A DNA stretch of 51,216 nt from Candidatus Methanophagales archaeon (GTDB taxonomy: Archaea > Halobacteriota > Syntropharchaeia > Alkanophagales > Methanospirareceae). A program made the translations under genes and the position numbers. The stretch covers positions 1 through 51,216 of the forward strand of contig JANJFQ010000003.1 of NCBI GenBank assembly GCA_025435355.1, in the 5' to 3' direction. The notes beneath the pieces are model-generated. The model did no database searches, was not told the DNA's origin, and saw only the letters and a program-made list of their open reading frames with translations. This document shows, one piece after another, positions 27,826 to 38,465 of this stretch (position 1 is the first letter of the stretch; each line of letters opens with the position of its first letter).

Positions 27826-28161
27826 TCATCTATGTTTTGCCTTCTTTCTTCCAAATAAAGAAGGTAAATGGATTGCGTAAGAACCCCCCTCCTTTATCCC
27901 CATTACTATCTCCTTCCTCTCTAATAACGCATCCAGATTGAGTTCATATACGCCAGGGCTCAGGATCCTTAAGCTTTCTATCTTCTCCCACTCTAAGGGC
28001 ACCTTTTCTTCTATTTTTATCCGGTCCACCAAATCCGCTGCTTTTATATCTTCTCCTTCTCTTATATACAGAAAAAGATTCCCCCCACACTCCGGACAAC
28101 CCCCCAACATCTCTTCCACCATCTTTTCAAATTTCTTCCCGCATCTCAGACACTTATGCAT
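27826..28161 (-). CDS. Zn-ribbon protein (archaeal OapC-like family)
   Basis: 'HKCLRCGKKFEKMVEEMLGGCPECGGNLFLYI'; clustered with DUF2073 and Era-like GTPase. Confidence 0.7.
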   Translation of the reverse strand: MHKCLRCGKKFEKMVEEMLGGCPECGGNLFLYIREGEDIKAADLVDRIKIEEKVPLEWEKIESLRILSPGVYELNLDALLERKEIVMGIKEGGSYAIHLPSLFGRKKAKHR

Positions 28162-28168
28162 TTTTAGT

Positions 28169-28501
28169 TTAGAATGCAGAAATTATCGCACTTATTAACC
28201 CCTTTTCCTTCTTCATCGTGCGCATTATTTTCGCAGGTCCTATCACGGTGAGCCGTGCCTTTCTTCTCATATTTAAAAACCCCTTCTTACTTGGATATCC
28301 ACTCATCTCTATTCCCGGGAAATCTTCGTCAACCTCTGTCATCGTGAGCTCTATCAGACTCATCTGCTCCTCTGACGTTAGACCGCCCTCCAACACCATT
28401 ATATTCCCCGACTTCACGCCCTCCAGCACGAATCTTAGCTTCTCCATCGAGCCCATTGAATTTATTCTATCTTCCGATATCAGGTCCATCTTTATTTCCA
28501 T
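28169..28501 (-). CDS. DUF2073 (OapB-like) family protein
   Basis: 'MDLISEDRINSMGSMEKLRFVLEGVKSGNIMVLEGGLTSEEQMSLIE'. Confidence 0.72.
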   Translation of the reverse strand: MEIKMDLISEDRINSMGSMEKLRFVLEGVKSGNIMVLEGGLTSEEQMSLIELTMTEVDEDFPGIEMSGYPSKKGFLNMRRKARLTVIGPAKIMRTMKKEKGLISAIISAF

Positions 28502-28507
28502 CGTTTC

Positions 28508-29209
28508 TCACCTGAATCTCCTCGTCATTTCCTCATACAACTTCTCCATATTCTCACCTTTCAATGCCGATACAGGTATGACGGAGTGCTGAGGGAATGC
28601 ATTTATTATCCTTTGTGGAGCGGCGTCCGATAAATCCATTTTATTTGCCGCTATAATAACCGGCGTGTCTCTTGCTTCCATATTCCCGATGAGGACGATG
28701 TTAGTTTGCGTATATGGATCCTCGGTAGAATCCATCACGAGCACAACGCCGTCAATATCGTCGAGCCATTTTATTGCCTCTATAACACCCTCAGTCGCCT
28801 CCTTCGCCCTCCTTTTCGCCTCCTCTTCTTCTAAACCATAAGCCATGAACTCGTGAAAATCTATTTTTGTCGCTAATCCCGGGGTGTCAACCACGTCCAG
28901 CTTCAACTTTGCTCTTTCCCTCTTTAGCATTGAGTCCGGATTTGAATGAGGGTTTGGATTTTGCACTGACTTCGACTTCAGGTCTATGATAATCCCGCCC
29001 CTTCTGACTGCTCTTCTCGTCTCATGCGGTACATCCGTGGATACCCCCATATCCTCGTTCTCATCCACAAAAGTATGGATTATTCTATTCGCTAAAGTCG
29101 TTTTCCCCGCATTTGGCGGTCCGTAGAGTCCAATTTTTGCCGTTCTCTTCCTAAAAGCCAACAGCCTTAATAGTCGTGCTAAAATGCCCTTCCTTTTCCT
29201 CGATTTCAT
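28508..29209 (-). CDS. Era-like GTP-binding protein
   Basis: G1 'GLYGPPNAGKTTLANRI', G3 'VVDTPGL', G4 'AANKMDLS'. Confidence 0.85.
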   Translation of the reverse strand: MKSRKRKGILARLLRLLAFRKRTAKIGLYGPPNAGKTTLANRIIHTFVDENEDMGVSTDVPHETRRAVRRGGIIIDLKSKSVQNPNPHSNPDSMLKRERAKLKLDVVDTPGLATKIDFHEFMAYGLEEEEAKRRAKEATEGVIEAIKWLDDIDGVVLVMDSTEDPYTQTNIVLIGNMEARDTPVIIAANKMDLSDAAPQRIINAFPQHSVIPVSALKGENMEKLYEEMTRRFR

Positions 29210-29369
29210 CTCTTCTTCTATTATTAGATGCCTAAATTTATTAATACCTTACTCATTCATAATATCAATAGTTAGGTTACATTTAAATATTCCCCTTCCT
29301 TCTCAGAGGCACATAGTGAATGAAGAATAAGAGGCAAGTGAGGGAAGTTCGGAGCGAGAGGATGAAAAA

Positions 29370-29669
29370 TTGGCAGATATAGAAGGAACAGAAGAAGTAA
29401 TACGCGTACGTATCCCCCAAAAAAAGAAGCGGGAAGTGTTATGTATAGTCGAGAAGATGTTAGGTGGGAGAAGAGTAACCGTGCAGTGCATAGATGGGAT
29501 AGAAAGAATGGCCCGAATCCCCGGTAGGTTAAAGAGGAGACAATGGGTACAAGTTGGCGATGTAGTAATAGTAGTTCCCTGGGACTTCCAGGATGAAAAG
29601 GGTGACCTCATATACCGATATAAAAGACCACAAGCGGAATGGCTGAGAAAGAAGGGCTACTTGAAATAG
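29370..29669 (+). CDS. eif1A: Translation initiation factor aIF1A
   Basis: '[63 protein letters not shown]'. Confidence 0.93.
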   Translation: MADIEGTEEVIRVRIPQKKKREVLCIVEKMLGGRRVTVQCIDGIERMARIPGRLKRRQWVQVGDVVIVVPWDFQDEKGDLIYRYKRPQAEWLRKKGYLK

Positions 29670-30493
29670 AGAAATGGCTAAAGAGGGAAGAGAAGCAATT
29701 ACCCAAAGGTAAAAGGAGGAAAAAAGACTATCGGGATAGAAAAACGGAGCTATACGTTCTCGACGTTCCCACTTTGGAAACACTATATAAATTCTCAAAA
29801 AGGGGAATAATAAAAGCATTGGGTGGCCCCATAAGTAGAGGTAAGGAAGCCGTTATATTTCATGGGATAGGAGCTGGAGAGGAGGAATTAGCGATAAAGA
29901 TGTATAAAATAAGCACCGCAGACTTCAATGCCATGCTTGACTATATAATTGGCGACCCGCGGTTTGCAAATATAAAGAGGGACCGCAGAAGTATCGTATT
30001 TTCATGGGCTCGTAAAGAGTTTAAGAATCTGAAAAGAGCGTTTGACGTCGGAGTTCGGGTTCCCAGGCCGATTGCATGTGATAAAAACGTGTTGATAATG
30101 GAGTTTATAGGAAAAGGAGGGATAGCCGCACCGAAGTTGAGAGAGATCCCCTTAGAAGTGCTTGAGCTTGATTTTGAACTCGAAGAACTTTTTTGGCGTA
30201 TCCTTTCCCATATGAAAATCATGTATGAGAAGGGGAGGATGGTGCATGCGGACCTTAGTGAGTACAACATATTGATGAAAGGGTATGCAGAGCAAGAAGT
30301 TGCAGGTGTAAATGCGGCTGAAATAGAGATAGAACCGGTAATAATAGATATGGGACAATCGCTACTTTTAGAGCATCCTAATGCTGATGCGTTCCTCAAG
30401 CGTGACGCAAGAAATATCGTTACATTCTTTAACAAACTTGGTTTAGATTTAGACCGTTCAGAAGAAGAAGTAATGAAAATGGTGAAGAGGTAA
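29639..30493 (+). CDS. rio1: RIO1-type serine protein kinase
   Basis: '[15 protein letters not shown]', '[14 protein letters not shown]', '[13 protein letters not shown]', 'IIDMGQSL'. Confidence 0.92.
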   Translation: MAEKEGLLEIEKWLKREEKQLPKGKRRKKDYRDRKTELYVLDVPTLETLYKFSKRGIIKALGGPISRGKEAVIFHGIGAGEEELAIKMYKISTADFNAMLDYIIGDPRFANIKRDRRSIVFSWARKEFKNLKRAFDVGVRVPRPIACDKNVLIMEFIGKGGIAAPKLREIPLEVLELDFELEELFWRILSHMKIMYEKGRMVHADLSEYNILMKGYAEQEVAGVNAAEIEIEPVIIDMGQSLLLEHPNADAFLKRDARNIVTFFNKLGLDLDRSEEEVMKMVKR

Positions 30494-30495
30494 AA

Positions 30496-31065
30496 ATGGT
30501 AATGCAGTATGTCATGATTCCTCAGGATAGAATAGGCGTGCTAATTGGTCATAATGGAATCGTAAAAGAAGATATAGAAAAAAAATCGTTGACCAGGATA
30601 GACATAGATAGTAATGAGGGTGAGGTGTATATAGAAGGCTTAGAAGGTGGGGACCCCTTAAAGGCGCTCAGAGTTGCAGACGTGGTAAAGGCAATAGGAC
30701 GAGGCTTTTCACCTGAAAACGCTCTTGCACTCCTTGATGACGATTTGCTCCTATTCGACATCATTTCCATCGCTCATCTCACACCAAAGACGCTAAAAAG
30801 AGTGAAAGGGCGTGTAATAGGACGAAATGGAAGAACGAGAAGAGTGATAGAGAACCTATCAGGTGTTAAAATCTCTGTTTATGGGAAGACCATAGGCATA
30901 ATAGGTTATTCGCATCAGATAAGACCTGCACATGACGCAATAGAGATGCTGATAAATGGTGCACCACATAGCGCGGTTTACTCTTTCTTAGAGCGGAAAA
31001 GGAGAGAAGAAGAGGAGAAGAATAGTTACGGATTACGAATGGACAATTACGAATTGCCCTTGTAG
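30496..31065 (+). CDS. KH-domain RNA-binding protein (Dim2/Pno1-like)
   Basis: 'IPQDRIGVLIGHNGIVKEDIEKKS...GRVIGRNGRTRRVIENLSGVKISVYGKTIGIIG'. Confidence 0.88.
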   Translation: MVMQYVMIPQDRIGVLIGHNGIVKEDIEKKSLTRIDIDSNEGEVYIEGLEGGDPLKALRVADVVKAIGRGFSPENALALLDDDLLLFDIISIAHLTPKTLKRVKGRVIGRNGRTRRVIENLSGVKISVYGKTIGIIGYSHQIRPAHDAIEMLINGAPHSAVYSFLERKRREEEEKNSYGLRMDNYELPL

Positions 31066-31087
31066 CATCATAATCCATAATTGAAAG

Positions 31088-31735
31088 ATGGAAGAGGAAA
31101 GGGAATATGAGGAAGAAAGGAGGAGGATGGTAGATACTCTCAAGAGACAAGGCGTTAGTGAAAGGGTGTTAGAAGCGATGATGCATGTCAAAAGACACCT
31201 TTTCGTCCCGGCCCATCTTAGCGACCAGGCATATTGGGATTATCCGTTGCCTATCGGGGAAGGTCAAACGATAAGCGCACCACACATGGTCGCGATGATG
31301 TGCGGTTATCTGGAGTTGAAGAAGGGGGAGAAAGTGCTTGAAATTGGCGCTGGCTCAGGATACCACGCTGCCGTCATTGCAGAGATAATAGGAGAAAAGG
31401 GGCACGTATATTCCATAGAAAGGATAAAATGGTTAGTGGAATTTTCGCGGGAGAACCTGAAGCGTGCAGGCTATAAACATGTGACGGTGACGCCGGGTGA
31501 TGGAACACTTGGACTGCCTGAACACGCACCATATGACAAAATAAGCGTGACTTGTTCTGCCCCTGATGTGCCGCCACCGTTGCTTGAACAGTTAAAAGTG
31601 AATGGAAAGATGGTTATACCTATCGGGAGATACATGCAAGAGTTATATCTTGTGAATAAGAGAAATGGAATAGAGAGGGAGAGAAAATGCGACGTTCTTT
31701 TCGTGCCTCTGGTGGGAAGATATGGATTCCGGTAA
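31088..31735 (+). CDS. pcm: Protein-L-isoaspartate O-methyltransferase
   Basis: 'PLPIGEGQTISAPHMVAMM', 'VLEIGAGSGYHAAVIAEI'. Confidence 0.93.
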   Translation: MEEEREYEEERRRMVDTLKRQGVSERVLEAMMHVKRHLFVPAHLSDQAYWDYPLPIGEGQTISAPHMVAMMCGYLELKKGEKVLEIGAGSGYHAAVIAEIIGEKGHVYSIERIKWLVEFSRENLKRAGYKHVTVTPGDGTLGLPEHAPYDKISVTCSAPDVPPPLLEQLKVNGKMVIPIGRYMQELYLVNKRNGIERERKCDVLFVPLVGRYGFR

Positions 31736-31755
31736 ATGTTAAAGGAGACAAAACA

Positions 31756-32280
31756 ATGAACAATGATATTTATTTGAATTTGGGATTTTCAAGAGATATG
31801 CGCGAACAGATGCTGTCACCGGCAAGCGGGAAGATACTAAGGATACAGAATTTAGGAAAGTTTGATCAAAATGCTTCGCAAGTAGAGGGTGACAGCAGAA
31901 CTATTTCCATATTCATGCATCTTCATAATGTGCACATCACCGCCGCGCCATTAGACGGCGTAGTGAAAAAAATCACGCCGGAAAAAGGATTCTTTAAGCC
32001 CGCTTTTCTCCGCAGCTGCGATTTCAACACGAAAAATACAATAGAACTAAGCACAGAATATGGGGATATAAAAATAGTGCAAATAGCGGGATTTTTTACG
32101 AGGAAAATAAAGTGCGAGGTGAAAGAAGGGCAGAAAGTAAGGAAAGGAGAAAGAATAGGTAAGATTTGTTTCGGCTCTCGCGTGGACGTGAGCATTCCCG
32201 AAGGGTTCGAGATACTGGTGAAAAAGAGGGATAAAGTGAAGTGCCGGAAAACAACGATAGCGGGAAACAATGCAAAATAA
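31756..32280 (+). CDS. Phosphatidylserine/archaetidylserine decarboxylase-like protein
   Basis: 'ISIFMHLHNVHITAAPLDGVVKKI' and C-terminal 'GKICFGSRVDVSIP'. Confidence 0.8.
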   Translation: MNNDIYLNLGFSRDMREQMLSPASGKILRIQNLGKFDQNASQVEGDSRTISIFMHLHNVHITAAPLDGVVKKITPEKGFFKPAFLRSCDFNTKNTIELSTEYGDIKIVQIAGFFTRKIKCEVKEGQKVRKGERIGKICFGSRVDVSIPEGFEILVKKRDKVKCRKTTIAGNNAK

Positions 32281-32307
32281 AATCATTTTGCACTTTGTAT
32301 GTATTGT

Positions 32308-33429
32308 CTATTGCGTCACCGAGTGCTGCCACCATTCCATAATATACTCAGGTAGCTTGAACCCTCGTTGATGAAGTCTTGCCACCAAATGCAGAGGAAG
32401 AGGACTGAGTACAAACGTCGCACGCTCATAGAAAGTCGTAGGTGAGGCGTCTATTATGAAACTCCCAGGCTCCCTCGATAAGGTGGATTCATTAGCAACG
32501 ATGGAATAGACAGAGCCTCCAAATTCCCTCTGCTCCCGGCACCATCTTAGAAGGGGTTCCGTCTCTCCAGACCATGAAATTAAAAACAAAATATCCCCAG
32601 CTCGTGGTCTTGGTGCAAATGGTCCAGATAAATAAACTTCATCGCCAATGGCTCTTTTAACATGCTGCAATCTTATTGCAGTCATCTTCGCAACGTTTCT
32701 CGCAGTACCCAGCCCACCCATTGTTATGCGGCACCGCGTCTCGAGCTTGTCAATGATATGCTCGTAATTATCTGACCTGACGAATTTACGCACAATTGTT
32801 CCTATAATCTTTGATTCCTCATCTATTTTCTCAAACACACTCATATAATCATTCTCCTCATTTATGGCTTCCTTTGTTTTCTGAAATAGTAGCAAAGAAC
32901 CTAATTCATAAACATCGTTCATTATGCCATGTTTGAGAAATGCATTAAAGCTACTAGATTTTTTCTCCCTCCCTTTCAGTTCGACCACGTTACCATATTC
33001 TTTCTCTCTTATCTTTCCTATCGAGGAATTCCGAGTTGAGACAACAGCGTCAATAGTAAATTTATCGCTTTTTTCTCGCTCGATATAATCCACGAGTTGT
33101 TTAACCACAATTTTAGGCGTTGCGGTCTCACCACTTCCGGAATTAACAAGCAGTGCTATTCTATCATGCTTTTTCTCCAATACCGGTGCTGCCTCCACGA
33201 TGTCTCTGCCGGGGAAATCTATGTCCACCATTGTTCTCACCGCTTTGTCCATTTGCCCCATTCCTATGTACAATGCGCTTTGCGACCTCCCTTCACCCAC
33301 GAGAATGATACAATCTGCGGCGTTGAGGTCATCGTAAAAAGGCTCAAAATCGCCCTTATTAACATTACGAACGTTCCTCATTACTCCGTTGAGATATCCA
33401 ACCCCTTTTCTGGTTTTACTTAGCGCCAT
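32308..33429 (-). CDS. Tandem SIS-domain protein
   Basis: Two SIS-like modules: 'CIILVGEGRSQSALYIG...ALLVNSGSGETATP' and 'TMGGLGTARNVAKM...DILFLISWSGETEPLL'. Confidence 0.72.
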   Translation of the reverse strand: MALSKTRKGVGYLNGVMRNVRNVNKGDFEPFYDDLNAADCIILVGEGRSQSALYIGMGQMDKAVRTMVDIDFPGRDIVEAAPVLEKKHDRIALLVNSGSGETATPKIVVKQLVDYIEREKSDKFTIDAVVSTRNSSIGKIREKEYGNVVELKGREKKSSSFNAFLKHGIMNDVYELGSLLLFQKTKEAINEENDYMSVFEKIDEESKIIGTIVRKFVRSDNYEHIIDKLETRCRITMGGLGTARNVAKMTAIRLQHVKRAIGDEVYLSGPFAPRPRAGDILFLISWSGETEPLLRWCREQREFGGSVYSIVANESTLSREPGSFIIDASPTTFYERATFVLSPLPLHLVARLHQRGFKLPEYIMEWWQHSVTQ

Positions 33430-33605
33430 AAGCTATAAGAAGAAAGACGTTTACCAACAACCGTTCTTTGGAACGGAAAGCGTGACCAAAGAAAACTGCC
33501 TCTTCTCATTCTTCACCCCCTCTTCATGTCACACATTATCCTTGTCAAGTATGGATTTACCTTTGGCTTTAAGCGTTTCGATTTTTTTCTACACGGAAAA
33601 ATGTT

Positions 33606-35081
33606 TCAATATGCTCTTGCAATGTATACTCTTTTCGCCTTTCGCGAACAAATCATGCATTTACCTTCACTTTTTTCTTTTTCTTCATTCTCACCTCCAG
33701 CCCCATATATCACCTCGCCTAACACATTTACCCCAAGGCGCTCCTCTACTTCCCGCCCACACCTTTCGCTCTCGCACAAGAATATAGAAACGATGCCCCT
33801 TCTTCTCAGTTCTTCCATCTCCCCTTCGCTCTTATCTTTACCTACACCGCTGTCCCCGCTTTTATAGATGTTAGCGAAAAAAGTTTCTTTTGCTCGCTCA
33901 TGAACACAATCCTGGATTGCTTTTAGCGTCTCTTTCACTTCAGGCACCACATCGCCAAGAGGAACTTGCATCCTTGTGAAGTCATTCCGCTTTATGAATT
34001 CACATCTGTTGTTTCTTACATCTCTTGGACCTACCTCTATCCTCAAAGGCACTCCTTTCATCTCCCATTTGTAATACTTCGCCCCTGGTCTTTCATCGGA
34101 GTTATCGAAAAATACTCTTACGCCTGCTCTTTTCAATTCCTCATACACCGCAAAGCAAACTTTTTCCACTTCCGCACCCTCGCTTGAATACACGATAGGC
34201 ACGATAACCACCTGTATGGGTGCGACTTCTGGAGGTAGCACCAGACCATGCTCCTCACCATGAACCGAAATCACTGCGGCAACGCACCTTTCCGAAATGC
34301 CATAGCACGTCTGATTTACATACTTCGGCGAGCCATCTTTATCCTCATATTTTATGTCAAAAGTTCTTGCAAAGCTCTCGCCAAGCAAATGGATAGTAGC
34401 AATCTGCATTGTCTTACCATCTGGCATGAGCGTATCAAAGGCGATAGAATACTCTGCACCCGGGAATTTATCCCATTCCGGTCTTCTCGTGATTACATAA
34501 GGAATGGCAAGCAGGTCGAAGAAATTCTTGTATAAAGCCACAGCCTTTTTTATTTGCTCCACGGCATCCATCTGGCTCGCGTGTGCAGTATGTGCCTCCT
34601 TAAAGGAGGTTATCTCACGCAGCCGAATGAGCGGTCTTGTATGCTTTGTTTCGTATCTGAAGGTGTTCACGATCTGGTATATCCGGAGCGGCAAGTCGCG
34701 ATGCGACCTTATCCACACCTTAAACACAGGGTATATCGCGGTCTCTGAGGTGGGACGAAGTGCAAGAGGGACGTCCAACTCGGTGCTTCCTCCTTTTGTA
34801 ACCCAGAAGACCTCCTCTTCAAACCCCTTTATGTGCTCCTTCTCTTTCATCAACTCATCTTTTGGTATCAACAGAGGAAACTGTGCCTCTTCATGTTCCT
34901 TATCCATCAGGGACCTCAAAATCGTGTAAATAAGATTCCTCAGTTTATAGCCGTAAGGATACCATACATATACGCCCTTCACTGGATACCTCACGTCCAA
35001 TATCTCCGCGCGCTTCAGTATCTCGTTATACCATTCACTGAAGTTATTTCCCTTTTGCAATATGGTTTCTTCTTTTTTCAT
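33606..35081 (-). CDS. proS: Prolyl-tRNA synthetase (archaeal/eukaryal type)
   Basis: 'FSEWYNEILKRAEILDVRYPVKGVYVWYPYG', 'LRPTSETAIYPVFKVWIRSHRDLPLRIYQIVNTFRYETKHTRPLIR'. Confidence 0.95.
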   Translation of the reverse strand: MKKEETILQKGNNFSEWYNEILKRAEILDVRYPVKGVYVWYPYGYKLRNLIYTILRSLMDKEHEEAQFPLLIPKDELMKEKEHIKGFEEEVFWVTKGGSTELDVPLALRPTSETAIYPVFKVWIRSHRDLPLRIYQIVNTFRYETKHTRPLIRLREITSFKEAHTAHASQMDAVEQIKKAVALYKNFFDLLAIPYVITRRPEWDKFPGAEYSIAFDTLMPDGKTMQIATIHLLGESFARTFDIKYEDKDGSPKYVNQTCYGISERCVAAVISVHGEEHGLVLPPEVAPIQVVIVPIVYSSEGAEVEKVCFAVYEELKRAGVRVFFDNSDERPGAKYYKWEMKGVPLRIEVGPRDVRNNRCEFIKRNDFTRMQVPLGDVVPEVKETLKAIQDCVHERAKETFFANIYKSGDSGVGKDKSEGEMEELRRRGIVSIFLCESERCGREVEERLGVNVLGEVIYGAGGENEEKEKSEGKCMICSRKAKRVYIARAY

Positions 35082-35217
35082 CCTATATTGTCTTTATTTA
35101 TTTATCATAGCTATACAGATACAAAAAAGGTATTAGGTTTACCGCCGAGATCGCTGAGAACGCTGAGATGACGGAAAAAGAAGAAGAGGGAGAAAATTAT
35201 GGAATACCATAGGGAAA

Positions 35218-35878
35218 GTGGTGATTATCTTCTCTTTGTTGGGCGTTGGTATCTTATACGGAATATCATTAACATCTTTTGTAGAGTCTCCTTACGTGCC
35301 TTTGGAAGCGGTTGCAGTTGGAACTCATGAAGGCGCGTTCATACGTACAAAAGGTGTTATCACCGATTTCCGCGTCACAGAATACGGAGATGTGCTCACG
35401 TTAGGAGGAAACAAAACAAAGCTGCTGATATTTGTTGACTCGACGGATGAGCGTAAGGAGCTATTAAACCTGAGTTATGGCGATGAAATAGAGGTTCAAG
35501 GCAGAGTGAAGTTATATAAGAGCAGGTATGAACTCGTAGCCTCTGAAAACGGAATAAAAAAGTTGAGTTATGAAAATGAAAATACTTCTTTCGTCCCGCA
35601 GATAGCACTTGCGCCCGGAGGAGTATGAAGGAAGAAGGATAAGCATCGTGGGTTACGCAGGGGACGTTTACAAGCACGTTTTTTATCTGTGCGATGAGAA
35701 AGGCAAATATTGGTTGCGGGTGCAGATGGATGCCGAGGCAGGGGCAAATGTTGATGATGGTTCTATCCCTATCTCAAAGTTGCAAAAAGGAGATAAAATA
35801 ATTGCTGAGGGCGTATTTGTATATAACCCGGAGAATATGAGGTATGAGTTGAACCTGATTTCTTTGAGAGGGTGTTAG
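35218..35878 (+). CDS. Two consecutive OB-fold-like segments in overlapping frames (35218..35628 and 35609..35878); one frameshifted gene or a coupled pair
   Basis: Overlap of 20 nt; beta-rich OB-like sequences 'IRTKGVITDFRVTEYGDVLTLGGNKTKLLIFVD' and 'RRISIVGYAGDVYKHVFYLCDEKGKYWLRVQ'. Confidence 0.5.
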
Positions 35879-36060
35879 CAGTAGAGATGTAAAGTGTGTT
35901 TTGAGCACATGTTTTTTCTATATGACTCTGACAGGTGTTATTTCTGCTTAATCTTATTTATAATGCCTTTGATGAATCATTATGCGAAACTCTTTGCAGT
36001 TGCAGGCTTCGTACTTAAGTACGGGGTATATGTGACTTTAAAAGGTGGTGAATTAAAGAT

Positions 36061-37897
36061 GAAAAAAAGCAAGAAGGTTTTGGAGTTTGTCGCAGTTTTA
36101 GCGATAGCGATGATTACGAGTGGATTTGCTGCAATGGTTTCTGCTGATAATACATTTGAAAGCGATGTAAACTCTTCATCAGCCATAATTCAGGATAATA
36201 ATCATCCGTTTATGCAAGAGAATGGCTGGCTAAATCAAGTTTCTCTGAAAGATGATGCATATCATTATAAATATTCATTAGATGGAATAAACGATCATCT
36301 GTACACTGAGTGGTGGTATTTCAATGTATACAACATGGACAGGCAGTTCATGGTATCTTATTTACTTCTCGATCCCGGGAATCTGACCGGTATAGGAGTT
36401 GCAGAAGTGCTTGCAATTGTATATGATGGCATGCCATTGATCGGATTTACATCAACATCGGTGTCTGATTTCACAGCAGATTATGAGAAGCCAAATGTGA
36501 CGATTGGCTCAAATTCACTGCTTGCACTGAATGATACAACATTTGTGATCAATGGCAGTTGCTATGATATTTATTCACATATTCCGATCCAGTGGAACCT
36601 CACATATACCATGGACGTGGGATCATGGTTTGGAGCATCTGCACCCATGCATGTTGGACACATACCAGATGACTGGATGCAGTGGCTGAGTTATATGACC
36701 GGCGCAAACGTGCAGGGCACCATTACCATTGGCGGAATGACCTATGATATGTCAGGTAGAGGGTATCATGATCATAACTGGGGTGAATGGCTCTCTTATG
36801 ACCCGCAGTGGAACTGGGCGCAGGTTAGTGTGCCAGAAGAAAATGCCAGCCTGATCCTCGGCGATGTGATTGCACCGCCAGTGCGCAACACCGTGATGGC
36901 GTTCAAATACAATGGAACAACGATAACATTCAATGATATCGATCTGACATACACAGGCTATGGATTTGATTCGGTCACATCGAAATTATATCCCGATGAA
37001 TACCACGTGACAGGGAACAGTGATGAATACAGCATAAATGTCACGATTAGCGTGATCAAGAACGTTCCTCTAGTAAGGCCATTCCCGGGAGCACTGCCAG
37101 ATTATGTGCTATTCGAACAGGTTTCGGATTACAATATAACGTTGTTTAAGGATGAAGAAAGGGTTTATAGCCTCAATCAGAGCGGTTTCTCAGAGTATAC
37201 AACGCACAAGGTACATACAATATATGGCAGGGTACTGAATGCAGAGGGTGCATCGGTCACCGTTACCGATGCGAGAACGAGCATGTCAAAACAGAGCACA
37301 GTGGCATCTGGATATTATAGCGTGGATGGTGATTTTCTGGATTATTTGATCGATGATACCACACCGTGGGTGGCTGATGGCGATATTCTGCTCATAGAGG
37401 CGGTTAAAAATCAAAATAGAGGTAACACTACCCTGATTGTGAATATGAGCATGGATAAGCAACAGGCTGCCGATATAACCCTCCAGCCAATGCCCGCCAG
37501 AGTATTCGACACAGGTGCTGGCACTTATCCCAGCATAATGGGAACACACCATGGCACAATCAAACCCTACCACGATGTCAACATCAGTCTGATGTTCACC
37601 TATCCATGCACCGGAACAGGTGGGCATACTGAATATGCTGAAATCCGGAATGCAACCTGGAACGCAACTGCAACTTGGAGAGGATATATAGGCGATTGGC
37701 ATAATATCTCTTTCGATAAGACAGTTGTTCTATTAGCGAACGAAACATACAACTACACCATCCGCACAAGCTCTTATCCGCAAATAATACATAAAAAGGA
37801 ATTTAATGCAACAGGAGGAAGGATAACTTGCTCAGAGTTCATAGATGCAAATGGAAAGAGATATGATAATTGGATCCCTGCGATTAGATTGGAGTAA
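36061..37897 (+). CDS. Secreted AttH/CrtC-like (lipocalin-like) domain protein
   Basis: Signal peptide 'MKKSKKVLEFVAVLAIAMITSGFAAMVSA'; 'TEWWYFNVYNMDRQFMVSYLLLD', 'GRGYHDHNWGEW', 'WAQVSVPEENASLILGDV'; many N-x-S/T sequons. Confidence 0.7.
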
Positions 37898-37911
37898 ACA
37901 GGAGGACAACT

Positions 37912-38025
37912 ATGAACACTGAAATCTATCGCTTCAAGGTAGGGACTTTCGAATGCATGGCCGTCTGCGATGGCACCTTCGCGTATCCTGACCCTGCTAC
38001 AAAGGTATTTCGCTTATTCCGGTAA
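37912..38025 (+). pseudogene. N-terminal fragment of an MBL-fold hydrolase-like gene
   Basis: MNTEIYRFKVGTFECMAVCDGTFAYPDPATKVFRLFR-stop; a family-typical N-terminus that ends abruptly. Confidence 0.5.
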
Positions 38026-38191
38026 AAAGACACATACAAGCCCATTTCACCATTAAATCTTACCTCAGGTTCTAATTTTTTGTTCTAACTAGCTACTGCG
38101 ATTTTTTATTATGAGACTGCCTCTTAAGTACGGGGTATGTGACGGTAAGCGGGATATTCCAAGCTTCGACCGGAACACTTGTTGCAGACAG

Positions 38192-38440
38192 ATGAAAAGG
38201 GAGGAAAGGAAAATGGAAGGTTTTAAAAAGTTTTTGGTGAAAGACCGAGGTTATTCAGAAGAGGAGGCTGATAAGCTTTTAGCGACGTTAAAAAAGGATG
38301 AACGAATAAAGCAAAAAAGTAAGCGTGAGATGATAGCGCATGGATTAAGGCAAATTCAGGACAGTATAAGAGAGGTCATTCTACTGTGGAATGACTTAGA
38401 AGAAGAAATGGAAAAAGAGGGAAACCAAAAGCAAAGATAG
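38192..38440 (+). CDS. Small charged helical hypothetical protein
   Basis: MKREERKMEGFKKFLVKDRGYSEEEADKLLATLKKDERIKQKSKREMIAHGLRQIQDSIREVILLWNDLEEE; start re-chosen at an internal Met. Confidence 0.5.
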   Translation: MKREERKMEGFKKFLVKDRGYSEEEADKLLATLKKDERIKQKSKREMIAHGLRQIQDSIREVILLWNDLEEEMEKEGNQKQR

Positions 38441-38465
38441 CCACTCTTTCTAACACATTTTAGCG

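Noticed and set aside
29639-31065. Novelty of the aIF1A-Rio1-KH cluster
   Set aside because: This is a commonly conserved archaeal translation/ribosome-biogenesis neighbourhood.
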